Shown here: positions 19,716 through 30,600 of the stretch, in pieces
Layout: each line of letters begins with the position of its first letter
Numbering within the stretch: the stretch's first letter is position 1
Position numbers and translations under genes: made by a program
NCBI GenBank assembly: GCA_003001795.1
Contig: PVNI01000002.1
Span: forward strand, 186,001 to 250,000
Direction: 5' to 3'
Length of the DNA: 64,000 bases
Source of the DNA: Actinomadura viridilutea
Lineage (GTDB): Bacteria > Actinomycetota > Actinomycetes > Streptosporangiales > Streptosporangiaceae
Notes under the pieces: generated by a model
The model's input: only the letters and a program-made list of their open reading frames with translations
Databases searched by the model: none
What the model was told of the DNA's origin: nothing

Positions 19716-19785
19716 CGTCGAGATCCCCGGAGCGACGCGGTAGGCGCAGCCGGGACGCACGGGCGCACGGCGAAAGCGCGGGCGG
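19716..19785. repeat. 70-bp dispersed repeat, copy 2
   Basis: The second copy of the 70-bp element, ending eight bases before the uvrB stop codon. Its position at the 3' end of uvrB and the preserved right end suggest a small mobile or structured element rather than coding sequence. The function is unknown. Confidence 0.85.
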
Positions 19786-19792
19786 GGGCGGG

Positions 19793-21910
<2,118 letters not shown>

Positions 21911-22012
21911 CTCGACTCCCCCCGTACCGGACACCGGCGGACCGGGGCGATCCGCCGCTCCCCACTTTATGCAGCGGGTCCGACAATCTCGCACAGAAGG
22001 AAGTTTCCCAGG

Positions 22013-23212
22013 TCACGGGGTTTGATCTGCGGGGGACGAGGCCGGGAGCGGCAGCTGGGCGCGGACCCGGAAGCCGCCGCCGTCGCAGTGTCCGGCGGAG
22101 AACACCCCGCCCAGGGCGGTGACCCGTTCGCGCAGCCCCACCAGGCCGTTGCCGCCGCTGGGCAGACCGTGGCTGGGCGCCGCGCGCGGCGGCGCGTTGG
22201 TCACCTCGACCTCGACGTACTCCGGCCGCACGCACAGGTCGATGCTGGTGTCGGCGTCGCCTGCGTGCTTGTGGACGTTGGTGAGGGCCTCTTGGACGAG
22301 CCGGTACACCGCGCGGCTGACCGCCGGGGGGATGGCCTGCTCCCGCTCCCCCCGGACGCGCAGGGTCACGCGCAGGCCCGCGGCGCTGGACTGGTCGACC
22401 AGGGCGCGCAGGTCCTCCATGGTCGGCGAGGACTGCGGCAGCACGTCCTCGCCCTGCCGCAGCACGCCGATGACCTGGCGCAGCTCCTCCAGCGCCTGCC
22501 GGCCCATCTCGCCGATGACCGCCGCGGTCTCGGCCGCCCGCGCGGGGTCGCGCGCGGCGATGGCCTTGAGCGCCCCCGCGTGCACCACCATGACGCTGAC
22601 GCGGTTGGCGACCACGTCGTGCATCTCTCGGGCGATCCTGGTGCGCTCCTCGGCGCGCGCGCTTTCGGCGAGCAGATGCTGTTGCAGTTCCAGGCGTTCG
22701 GCGCGTTCCTGCAAAGACGCGAACAGCTGCTTGCGGGCGCCCATGTAGAGGCCCAGGAGCACCGGGGACAAGATGAACGTCACGCCGCCGGCGACCTGCG
22801 CGAGGAAGGGATCCTTGTTCGCGGTGGGCCCCGGTTGCACCAGGAAAGAGACGAAGGACACCGCGGCGATGACCAGCACGATGCGGCGTGACGCGGTGTA
22901 GGCGCCCAACGAGTACAAGGTCACCACCACGGAGAACGCGCCCGCGCCCGCGACCGTCCCGAGGACCAGGGCGAACAGCGCGAGGGCGACCGGATGGCGG
23001 CGCCGCACGATCAGGGCGAGCCCCAGCAGCACGCTGCACCCCGACACGACGGAGGGGGGAAGCCAGAAGTCCTGGGGGGTGAACCAGAGGAAGACCGCGT
23101 CGACGACGGCGATGCCGACGGCCAGGGACAGGTCGAGCGCCTGGGATCGGCGGGTCGGCCACAAATCCGACCACCACTCCAGAAACCCCTCCCACCAGCG
23201 CCGGAGTCGCAT
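22013..23212 (-). CDS. NarL-partner type sensor histidine kinase (orphan)
   Basis: A 399-aa kinase with about five transmembrane helices (residues 28-160) and little extracellular domain. The HisKA_3 dimerisation helix carries the phospho-acceptor His198 in RTRIAREMHDVV. The HATPase_c domain has RLVQEALTNVHKHAG and GNGLVGLRERV. This is the Streptomyces-type architecture that partners NarL/LuxR response regulators, but none is adjacent. The signal is unknown. Its start is 270 bp from the next divergent gene. Confidence 0.9.
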   Translation of the reverse strand: MRLRRWWEGFLEWWSDLWPTRRSQALDLSLAVGIAVVDAVFLWFTPQDFWLPPSVVSGCSVLLGLALIVRRRHPVALALFALVLGTVAGAGAFSVVVTLYSLGAYTASRRIVLVIAAVSFVSFLVQPGPTANKDPFLAQVAGGVTFILSPVLLGLYMGARKQLFASLQERAERLELQQHLLAESARAEERTRIAREMHDVVANRVSVMVVHAGALKAIAARDPARAAETAAVIGEMGRQALEELRQVIGVLRQGEDVLPQSSPTMEDLRALVDQSSAAGLRVTLRVRGEREQAIPPAVSRAVYRLVQEALTNVHKHAGDADTSIDLCVRPEYVEVEVTNAPPRAAPSHGLPSGGNGLVGLRERVTALGGVFSAGHCDGGGFRVRAQLPLPASSPADQTP

Positions 23213-23481
23213 GGAACGAGCCTATAGCCCAGTTCGATCAGGACCGTTCCGATAACGACGCCCCGGCGGCACAGAGGGGACAGTGCGATGAATTCGTCAC
23301 TGACATCCCACTTTCACCGACGATCTGCAACAAGGATCTTCGGGCGTCCGCAATCGGCCCCCGAGCGGACGCCCGCCCGCGCCGTTACGGTGCGCACATT
23401 CGCGTGTGCCGGGCCGGTGGCCCTGCTCTGCCGCTGTGGTTACGATGACGACGCCGCCGACGGACGGGAAAATTTGTTGCG

Positions 23482-24489
23482 ATGACCCGATTCGCGCTCT
23501 GGTTCGGGAAGAACGCCGACGCCCTCATCGCCCTGGTGCTGGCCATCGGCGTCGCCGTGATCGGCCTCGGGGTGGAAGTGCCGGACGAAGTGACCGACAG
23601 CGCGATCCTCGCGGTGATCGGCCTGCTGGCCACCTCGGTGCTGCGCGACCGCACCCGCCGCCAGCCGGTGGAGACCGAGGTGCGCGACACGCTGCGGTCG
23701 TCCTCGGCGACGCTGGACGCGCTGAGCGAGCGGCTGGCGGACATCGAGCGGTTCGAGAGCGTCGTGTCCGACACCAGGCGCGCCCTGGACGAGACGTCGG
23801 TGGTGCGGGTCATCGACGGGACCCAGGTGGCGCAGGAGCTCGCCGAGGCCCGCCGCGACACCGACCGCTGGTTCTTCAAGGGCGGCACCGGCACCTACAT
23901 CCGGGCGCGGACGCTGCCGGAGTGCGTGGCCGCGGCCCGCCGCGAGCGCCGCACCCTGCTGGTGCGGCTGGAGATCATCGATCCCACCAACGTCACCGTG
24001 TGCGAGGCCTACGCGCGGCACCGCCGGTCGGTGTCCGACCGCCCGGACGCCACGGGCGAGCCGTGGACGACGGACCGCACCCGCAAGGAGGCCTACGCCA
24101 CGATCCTGGCGGCCTGCTGGCACAAGCAGCGCTTCAACATGCTCGACATCGACGTCGGCCTGTCGCAGACGATGACCACGCTGCGCTACGACCTGGCCGC
24201 GTCCCGCCTGGTGGTCACGCGGGACGACCCGCGCGGCGAGGCGCTGGTGGTCGACAGCGGGAAGTTCTACTACGCCTGGTGCGCCGCCGAGCTGCAGACC
24301 AGCCTGGACCAGGCGCGCCGGGTCCCGGTCGAGCAGGCGCGGCTGGCCCCGCTGGACGACGAGCCGACCGTCGAGGAGGCGCGCAAGCTGTTCGAGGTCA
24401 TCGGGATCGAGCTGCCGGGCTCCTACACCGACCGCGACGTCATCGAGATCATCCGCAAGGCGCTGCGCGCCAAGGATCCCTACGAGTGA
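23482..24489 (+). CDS. Two-TM coiled-coil protein of unknown function
   Basis: Not recognised. The 335-aa protein has two hydrophobic segments (about 12-30 and 40-54) joined by a short acidic loop, so both ends probably face the cytoplasm, then a predicted coiled coil (about 64-105). A soluble domain (about 125-330) contains WFFKGGTGTYIRARTLPEC, which is Gly-rich but not a Walker A, and LLVRLEIIDPTNVTVCEAYA. Two-TM plus coiled-coil plus cytoplasmic effector is the layout of several membrane-acting conflict proteins, but no family is claimed. The gene is first in a three-gene operon; the cupin gene starts six bases after its stop. Confidence 0.85.
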   Translation: MTRFALWFGKNADALIALVLAIGVAVIGLGVEVPDEVTDSAILAVIGLLATSVLRDRTRRQPVETEVRDTLRSSSATLDALSERLADIERFESVVSDTRRALDETSVVRVIDGTQVAQELAEARRDTDRWFFKGGTGTYIRARTLPECVAAARRERRTLLVRLEIIDPTNVTVCEAYARHRRSVSDRPDATGEPWTTDRTRKEAYATILAACWHKQRFNMLDIDVGLSQTMTTLRYDLAASRLVVTRDDPRGEALVVDSGKFYYAWCAAELQTSLDQARRVPVEQARLAPLDDEPTVEEARKLFEVIGIELPGSYTDRDVIEIIRKALRAKDPYE

Positions 24490-24495
24490 TCAGCG

Positions 24496-25323
24496 ATGCG
24501 CTTCTCGGATCGACACGGCAGCGTCTACGGCGCCGTCCGCGACGAGATCGCCGCGGGCACCGCGACGGGGTCCCTGCCCGCGTGGGCGCGCGACGTGCTG
24601 GCGGACGTCGCCGCGGGACGCTCCCCCACCGCCGTCGTCCGGCATCCCCTGGGGTTCCTGTGCGTGCCCGTGGAGCGGCGCGGTGAGCTGGGGGTGTGCC
24701 TGCACATCTGGTCGCCGCAGGTGGCCCCGGCGGAGTCGACGACGTCCCTGGTGCACTGCCACAGCTGGGACCTGGTCAGCTTCGTTCTTTATGGGAACGT
24801 ACGGAACATGCGCGTGCGCGTCGAGGAGGACGGCCCGGCCACGCACCGGGTGTTCGAAGTGCTCAGCCGGGGGGACGTGGACGAGTTGCGCGCCACCGGC
24901 CGCACCGTCCGGTACACCCCGGGGGACGTCGCCACGCATCGCAGCGGGGAGACCTACAGCCTGCCCGCGGGGGCGTTCCACAGCACCTTCATCGAGGGCG
25001 AGCCGGACGCCGCGACGGTCGCGTTGGGACGCCAGACCCCGGGCGGCGGCGACCTGTCCCTGGGGCCGCTCGACACCCCCAGCCACCAGGTGCGGCGGAT
25101 GACGTGCGACCCGGACGAGGCCGCCCGCGCCGCCCTCCACTCGGCGCGCCGCATCGCCGCCGAGTACTCGCTGGAGCCGCCGTCCGTCACGCTGCCCTCG
25201 GGAGGGGACCCCGCGCCCTCCGGAGGCGCCGGCGGGGGCGCGGCGCGCCAGTCTTCCGAGCCCGCCCCGCCCCGACGGGGTCCCGACGACGATCCGACAC
25301 CGCGCCGTTCGGGGCGCCCCTGA
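24496..25323 (+). CDS. Cupin-fold metalloprotein
   Basis: A 275-aa protein whose middle part forms a cupin-like barrel: His87 and His89 in VHCHSWDLVSFVLYG, then YTPGDVATHRSGETYSLPAGAFHS with a candidate third ligand, His162. This resembles thiol-dioxygenase or sugar-isomerase cupins, but the reaction cannot be assigned. The last 45 residues are a disordered Pro/Gly/Arg tail. It sits between the two-TM gene and the IMPase-family gene with 6- and 31-bp spacers. The three probably act on one metabolite or signal (inference). Confidence 0.82.
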   Translation: MRFSDRHGSVYGAVRDEIAAGTATGSLPAWARDVLADVAAGRSPTAVVRHPLGFLCVPVERRGELGVCLHIWSPQVAPAESTTSLVHCHSWDLVSFVLYGNVRNMRVRVEEDGPATHRVFEVLSRGDVDELRATGRTVRYTPGDVATHRSGETYSLPAGAFHSTFIEGEPDAATVALGRQTPGGGDLSLGPLDTPSHQVRRMTCDPDEAARAALHSARRIAAEYSLEPPSVTLPSGGDPAPSGGAGGGAARQSSEPAPPRRGPDDDPTPRRSGRP

Positions 25324-25354
25324 CGTACTGCCGCCTGCCGATTGGAGAGGCCCG

Positions 25355-26224
25355 ATGAGCGCCCGTACCCCGTCCCAGGCCGATCCGGTCGATCTCATGC
25401 AGGCGCGCAGGGTCGCCATCGACGCGGCCGAGGCGGCGGGGGCGCTGCTGCGCAGGCGCATGTGCGAGCCGCTGGGGGTGCGGGCGAAAGGCGACGGCGT
25501 CGACGTGGTCACGGAGCTGGACACCGCCGCCGAGGCGCTGATCCTGGACAGGCTGCGGGCCGCCTACCCGGGCCACCGCGTCGTCGCCGAGGAGTCGGGG
25601 GTGCTGGAGGCCGCGGACGGCGGCGACGGCGACATGGTCTGGCTCGTGGACCCGCTGGACGGCACCAACAACGTCGCGATCGGCATGCCGGTGTACGCGG
25701 TGGGGCTGGCGTTGTGCGCGGGGTCGGTTCCGGTGCTGGGGGTGGTGCACGATCCCGTGACGGCGCGCACCTGGTCGGCTGCGCGCGGCCAGGGAGCGCT
25801 GGGACCGGACGGCGCGCGGCTGCGGCTGACCGGGCCGGGGCGCGTCAGGCATCCCGTCCTGGCCTGGACGCAGGGCCATGAGGTGGGGCGGGGCGACCCG
25901 GTGGCGTTGCGGCTGCGCACGTCGCTCGAGGCGGGGTGCGGACGGCTGCTGCAGTTGTGGGCGCCGTTGGTGGCGTGGGTGATGCTGGCCCGGGGCGACA
26001 TCGACGGCATCGTCGGCTACCGCCCCGAGATCGTCGACTTGCCCGCCGGCGCGCTGCTGGCCGCCGAGGCGGGGGCGGAGCTGCGCCGCCTGGACGGGTC
26101 CCCGTACGAGCTCGACATCGACCTGCCCCCGGCCGACCGCGGCTTCGTGGCCGCCCGTCCCGACCTCATGGACAGCCTTCTGGAGACCGCCGCCGCGACC
26201 GTCAACGGCGCCCGCCCCGTGTGA
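25355..26224 (+). CDS. Inositol-monophosphatase/CysQ-family phosphatase
   Basis: A 289-aa Mg-dependent phosphatase with the IMPase metal motifs: VTELDTAAE, AEES (about 78-81) and LVDPLDGTNN (Asp99, Asp102). A C-terminal Asp appears in EIVDLPAGALLAAEAGAEL, a variant of the usual WDxAAG. Family substrates include inositol phosphate, fructose bisphosphate and 3'-phosphoadenosine phosphates; the residues here do not discriminate. It is the third gene of the operon with the two-TM and cupin genes. It converges with the permease gene, leaving 26 bp. Confidence 0.88.
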   Translation: MSARTPSQADPVDLMQARRVAIDAAEAAGALLRRRMCEPLGVRAKGDGVDVVTELDTAAEALILDRLRAAYPGHRVVAEESGVLEAADGGDGDMVWLVDPLDGTNNVAIGMPVYAVGLALCAGSVPVLGVVHDPVTARTWSAARGQGALGPDGARLRLTGPGRVRHPVLAWTQGHEVGRGDPVALRLRTSLEAGCGRLLQLWAPLVAWVMLARGDIDGIVGYRPEIVDLPAGALLAAEAGAELRRLDGSPYELDIDLPPADRGFVAARPDLMDSLLETAAATVNGARPV

Positions 26225-26250
26225 ACCGAGGGCCCGGCGCCGGCGGCGGT

Positions 26251-27483
26251 TCAGCCGGTGAGCAGGAGGACGACCACGCCGGCGGCGCATCCCGCGACCG
26301 CCAGGAGCGCGCCGGTCGCCAGGAACTTCACCATCGGCACCCGCACGTCCCAGCGGCGGCACCATTCGAACCACAACAGCGTCGCCAGCGACCCCCACGG
26401 TGTGATCACCGGGCCGACGTTGGTGCCGATCAGCAGGGCCAGCAGCTGGTCGTGGTTGGCGACCGGGACGGCCGACTCGCCCGCCACGTAGGCGGGCAGG
26501 TTGTTGATGACGTTGGACAGGCCGCCGCCGGCGAACGCGGCCCGCAGCGCGCCGCCCAGGCCGTCGTCGGCGCCGACGAGCCCGCGCATCGCCTCGTCCA
26601 GCCCGTACCGCTCGAGCGTCGGCTCGACGAGGAACAGCCCGGTGACGAACACCATCAGCTGCCAGGGGATCAGGGAGGGGCGCAGGGCCGACCGGTCGCG
26701 GACGGCGAACGCGACCACCGCGACCGCCGCCGCGGCGGTGGCGGCCAGGCCCAGGGCGATCCCGGTGTGGACGCCCGCGAGGATGGAGCCGATGAACAGC
26801 ACGCACGCCCCCGCGGTCGACAGGAACAGCGCCCGGTCGCGCACGGGGACGGGCGGGGGCGGCTCGTAGCGTTCCGCGCCGCGCATGCCGCGCCGCCAGA
26901 AGAACACCCACAGCAGCGCCATGGTCACCGCGAGGACGGTCAGCTGGGGCGCCCACATGCGCGCGGCGAACTCGGGCGTCTCCAAGGCGACGCGGTCGGC
27001 CGCGAGCAGGTTCGTCAGGTTGGACACGGGCAGCAGCAGGCTGGCCGTGTTGGCCAGCCACACCGTGGTCATCGCCAGCGGCAGCGCCGCGATGCGCGCC
27101 CGCGCCGCCAACGCCAGCATGACCGGTGTTAGCAGCACCGCGGTGGTGTCCAGGTTGAGGAACACGGTGGTGGTCGCGGCGAACGCCACGCACAGCACGA
27201 ACAGCACGGGGTACGCGCCGCGTCCGAGCCGCGCCATGCCCTGGGCGATGGCGTCGAAGACCCCCGCCTCCTTGGTCAGCTCCGCCAGGACGATGACGCT
27301 GAACAGGAACAGCAGCAGGGGGGCGATGCGTTCGAGGCTGGCGCGCGCGTCGGCGCTGGGCAGCAGACCCGTGGCCACGAAGACCAGGCCCAGCAGCAGG
27401 AGCCCGATGCGGATCCAGTCGAGCACGCCGAGAGCGCTCAGCGCGCGCCTGATGGTCTGGCTGGGTGGGGCCACGGCCGTCAT
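26251..27483 (-). CDS. ArsB/SLC13-like permease (ion transporter superfamily)
   Basis: A 410-aa membrane protein with about ten to eleven helices. Paired-repeat motifs are FLNLDTTAVLLTPVML and GGGLSNVINNLPAYVAGE, plus a TNVGPVITPWGSLATLLW motif, all typical of the ArsB/NhaD/SLC13 ion transporter superfamily. Candidate substrates are arsenite, anions or dicarboxylates. There is no arsR or arsC nearby, so arsenic is not supported by context. The start is ATG 27483; the longer frame to 27612 would add an unlikely Arg-rich tail. It is divergent from the TIR-NACHT gene with 122 bp between. Confidence 0.88.
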   Translation of the reverse strand: MTAVAPPSQTIRRALSALGVLDWIRIGLLLLGLVFVATGLLPSADARASLERIAPLLLFLFSVIVLAELTKEAGVFDAIAQGMARLGRGAYPVLFVLCVAFAATTTVFLNLDTTAVLLTPVMLALAARARIAALPLAMTTVWLANTASLLLPVSNLTNLLAADRVALETPEFAARMWAPQLTVLAVTMALLWVFFWRRGMRGAERYEPPPPVPVRDRALFLSTAGACVLFIGSILAGVHTGIALGLAATAAAAVAVVAFAVRDRSALRPSLIPWQLMVFVTGLFLVEPTLERYGLDEAMRGLVGADDGLGGALRAAFAGGGLSNVINNLPAYVAGESAVPVANHDQLLALLIGTNVGPVITPWGSLATLLWFEWCRRWDVRVPMVKFLATGALLAVAGCAAGVVVLLLTG

Positions 27484-27593
27484 GATCCCACACTGTCCGC
27501 GCCGCCCTCCTCTCCCGGACGGATGGGGGCGGATGGCCGCGCATCCCCCGCGGCGCGGGCGTTGCGGCGATGCACGGGCCGGTTCGCCCGCGC

Positions 27594-27599
27594 GATACT
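27594..27599 (+). promoter_or_regulatory. Possible -10 box before the TIR-NACHT gene
   Basis: GATACT ends six bases before ATG 27606 (matches TANNNT except the first base). No Shine-Dalgarno sequence precedes that ATG, so a leaderless transcript is possible. This is weak evidence. Confidence 0.25.
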
Positions 27600-27605
27600 G
27601 GCCGC

Positions 27606-30600
27606 ATGACACCCCCTTCCGGCCCGTACGGGCAGGACCGCCCGACTGACTTCTTCATCAGTTACTCGCCTGCCGACGAACGCTGGGCCGCGTGGATCGC
27701 CTGGCAGCTCGAGACGGCGGGGCACCGGACGATGATGCAGGCGTGGGACTTCGTCCCCGGCACCAACTTCATCGACTTCATGGACCGCGGCCTGTCGGAG
27801 GCCAAGGTCGTCATCGCGGTGCTGTCGCGCAACTACCTGCGGTCGCGGTACGGACGGTGGGAGTGGATGACGGCGTTGCGCGCCGACCCCGACGACCCCG
27901 CGCGCAAGCTCGTCACGGTGCGCATCGAGGACTGCGAGATCGACGGTCTGCTGTCGACCATCACGTACGTGGACCTGGTGGGCGTCGAGGACGCCGCGCA
28001 AGCGCGCGCGCTGCTGATGCGCCGCATCAACGAGGCGCTGACCGGGCACGCGCGTCCGCTGACCGGGCCCGCCTTCCCGGGATCGCCCGGGACGCACGCG
28101 GAGCCTTCCCCGGCGGAACCCGCCGGCGGGACGCTGCCCGAGGCCACGGGAGAGCGCGCGATGCGCCGTGCGCCCGTGGTGCCGCCCGCGTTCCCGGGCG
28201 CGGCGGGTGACGACATCCGGCCGCGGGAGCACCTGAGCGTGCTGCACGTGTCGGGCCCCCGGTTCGGACGCACCCTGGCCGAACCGGACGAGCCGACCAC
28301 GGCCACGGAGCTGCAGGATCGCATCTGGAGCGACGTCACGCGGCTGACGGACGCGGGCGTGCCGCGCCCCGACCTGCTGGTGGTGACCGGGAATCTGACC
28401 CACTCGGGCAGCCGCAAGGAGTTCGCCGAGGCGCTGTCGTTCCTGACGAGCCTGCGGGCGCTGCTGGGCCTGGAGGCGCAGCGCGTGGTGGTCGTGCCGG
28501 GCCCGCACGACGTGACCCGCGCGGCGTGCCAGGCGTACTTCTCCAGCTGCGAGGCCGACGACATCGAGCCGCAGCCGCCGTACTGGCCCAAATGGCGGCA
28601 TTTCGCGGGGCTGTTCAAGGAGTTCTACCAGGGCCTCGACAGCCTCATCTTCGACAGCGCCCAGCCCTGGACGCTGTTCCCCATGCCGGACCTCAAGGTG
28701 GTCGTCGCCGGCCTCAACTCCACGCTGCCGATCACGCACCGTCCGGAGGACCGCTACGGGGAGGTGGGCCGCGCGCAGGCCGCGTGGTTCACCGAGCGGC
28801 TGCGGCATTTCGAAGACGAGGGCTGGCTGCGCCTGGGCGCCGTCGCGCACAGCCCGGTCGCCGGGCAGAAGGACGCGATGCGCGACCCCGACGTCGTCGA
28901 CTCCCTGCTGGGAACGCACGTCAACCTGTTCTTCCAGGGGACGCCGTCGGAACTGGGCACGATGCCGCTGATGCCGTCCGAGACGCCCGTCGTGCCCGCG
29001 CTCGGTCCCGGCCGCCACCAGACCGTCGTCATACGGCGCGACGGATTGGAACGCTGGATCCCCGAGCACGCGGAACGACGCTCCCCCGAACGGCTGGAAC
29101 GCTCCTGGACCTTCGTCGGCGCGACCTTCTCCCCGCCGCGCGAGCAGTCCGAGCCGCCCGCCCCCACCCCGCAGATCGAACGCTCCCACGGCGACGAACG
29201 CGCGGAGGCCGCCCCCGACCCGACGGCGCGCCTGCTGGACCGCATCGCCGAGGCCTGCGAGACGCGGTTCGAACGCGCCAACATACGCCGCGTGGTGCCC
29301 GCGCCGCGCCCCGGGGGCGGCACAGACGCGCCGCATCTGCTGCTCACCCACATGGAGGACGGCTTCGTCCGCCAGTACCGCATCGGCGCCCACGTGGGAC
29401 AGGTGACGGAGGCGGACGTGGACGCGTTCGCCCGCCACGTGCACGCCGACGGCTCCGACCACGGCTCGGAACTGGTCTACGTGGGCCCGCCCCCGCCGCG
29501 GTCACTGCGCGAGGACGCGTTGCGCCGCGGCATCAGGGTGCGCAGCTTCACCGAGTTCCAGGGGTTGCTGGACCTCTCCGAGTACGTGGCGGGGCAGACG
29601 GCGCGGCTGTCGTCCGGCGACCTGTACCCCCCGTCCCTGTACGTGCCGCAGCGCTACCGGGTGGTGGACCGCCAGCCCTCGGACACGGCCGGCGACGAAG
29701 TGCGCGACGACGTCGTCGGGGAGATGCTGCGCCTGCTCGCCGCCGACCACGGGCGGTTCGTGCTGCTGCTCGGCGACTTCGGCCGCGGCAAGACGTTCGC
29801 GTTGCGCGAGCTGGCCCGCCGCATCCCCGAGGAGCTGCCGCACGTCATCCCGATCCTCATCGAGCTGCGCGCCCTCGACAAGGCCCACTCGGTGGACGGC
29901 CTGGTCGCCGCGCACCTGGCCAACCACGGCGAGGAGCTGATCGACCTCAAGGCGTTCCACTACATGCTGCGGCAGGGCCGCATCGTGCTGCTGTTCGACG
30001 GGTTCGACGAGCTGGTCACCCGCGTCACCTACGACCAGGCCGCCGAACACCTGGACACGCTGCTGCAGGCCGCCCAGGACAAGGCGAAGATCGTGGTGGC
30101 CAGCCGCACGCAGCACTTCAAGTCGCAGGCGCAGGTGCTCACCGCGCTGGGCGAGAAGGTGGGGGTGCTGCCGCACCGCCGGGTGCTGAGCCTGGAGGAC
30201 TTCACGCCCGCGCAGGTCCGCGCGTACCTCGTCAACCGCTACGGCGACGAGCGCACCGCGGACGAGCGGCTGCGCATCCTGGCGGGCCTGGAGGAGCTGC
30301 TGGGCCTGACCAGCAACCCGCGCATGCTCAGCTTCATCGCCGACCTGCCCGAGGAGCGGCTGCGGGCGGTCGCGCACGCCCGCCACACCGTCAGCCCCGC
30401 CGACCTGTACCGGGAGATCCTGTCGTCCTGGCTGGCGTACGAGGCCGAACGGGTCCGCCACGCGGGCGGTCCGACCGGGCTGACCGTCGAGGCCATGTGG
30501 GAGGCGGTCGGCACGCTCGCGCTGCGGCTGTGGGAGAGCAACGAGCCGTTCCTGCGGCTGGCCGAGCTCACCGACGTGGCCGACACGCTCACCGGTCTCA

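Larger units (their letters stand above)
19221..19792. other. Repeat-containing gap between the MBL gene and uvrB
   Basis: This 572-bp stretch lies between convergent genes and has no credible gene. It holds two copies of a 70-bp element and two copies of a shorter element, described separately. The remainder is extremely GC-rich with no recognisable motif. Confidence 0.75.

Noticed and set aside
26251..27483. Arsenite efflux pump arsB
   Set aside because: The fold fits, but no arsR, arsC or ACR3 context is present, so arsenic specificity is not supported.
28206..29076. Active metallophosphoesterase domain
   Set aside because: The fold is recognisable but four of five metal motifs are changed, so I call it degenerate.
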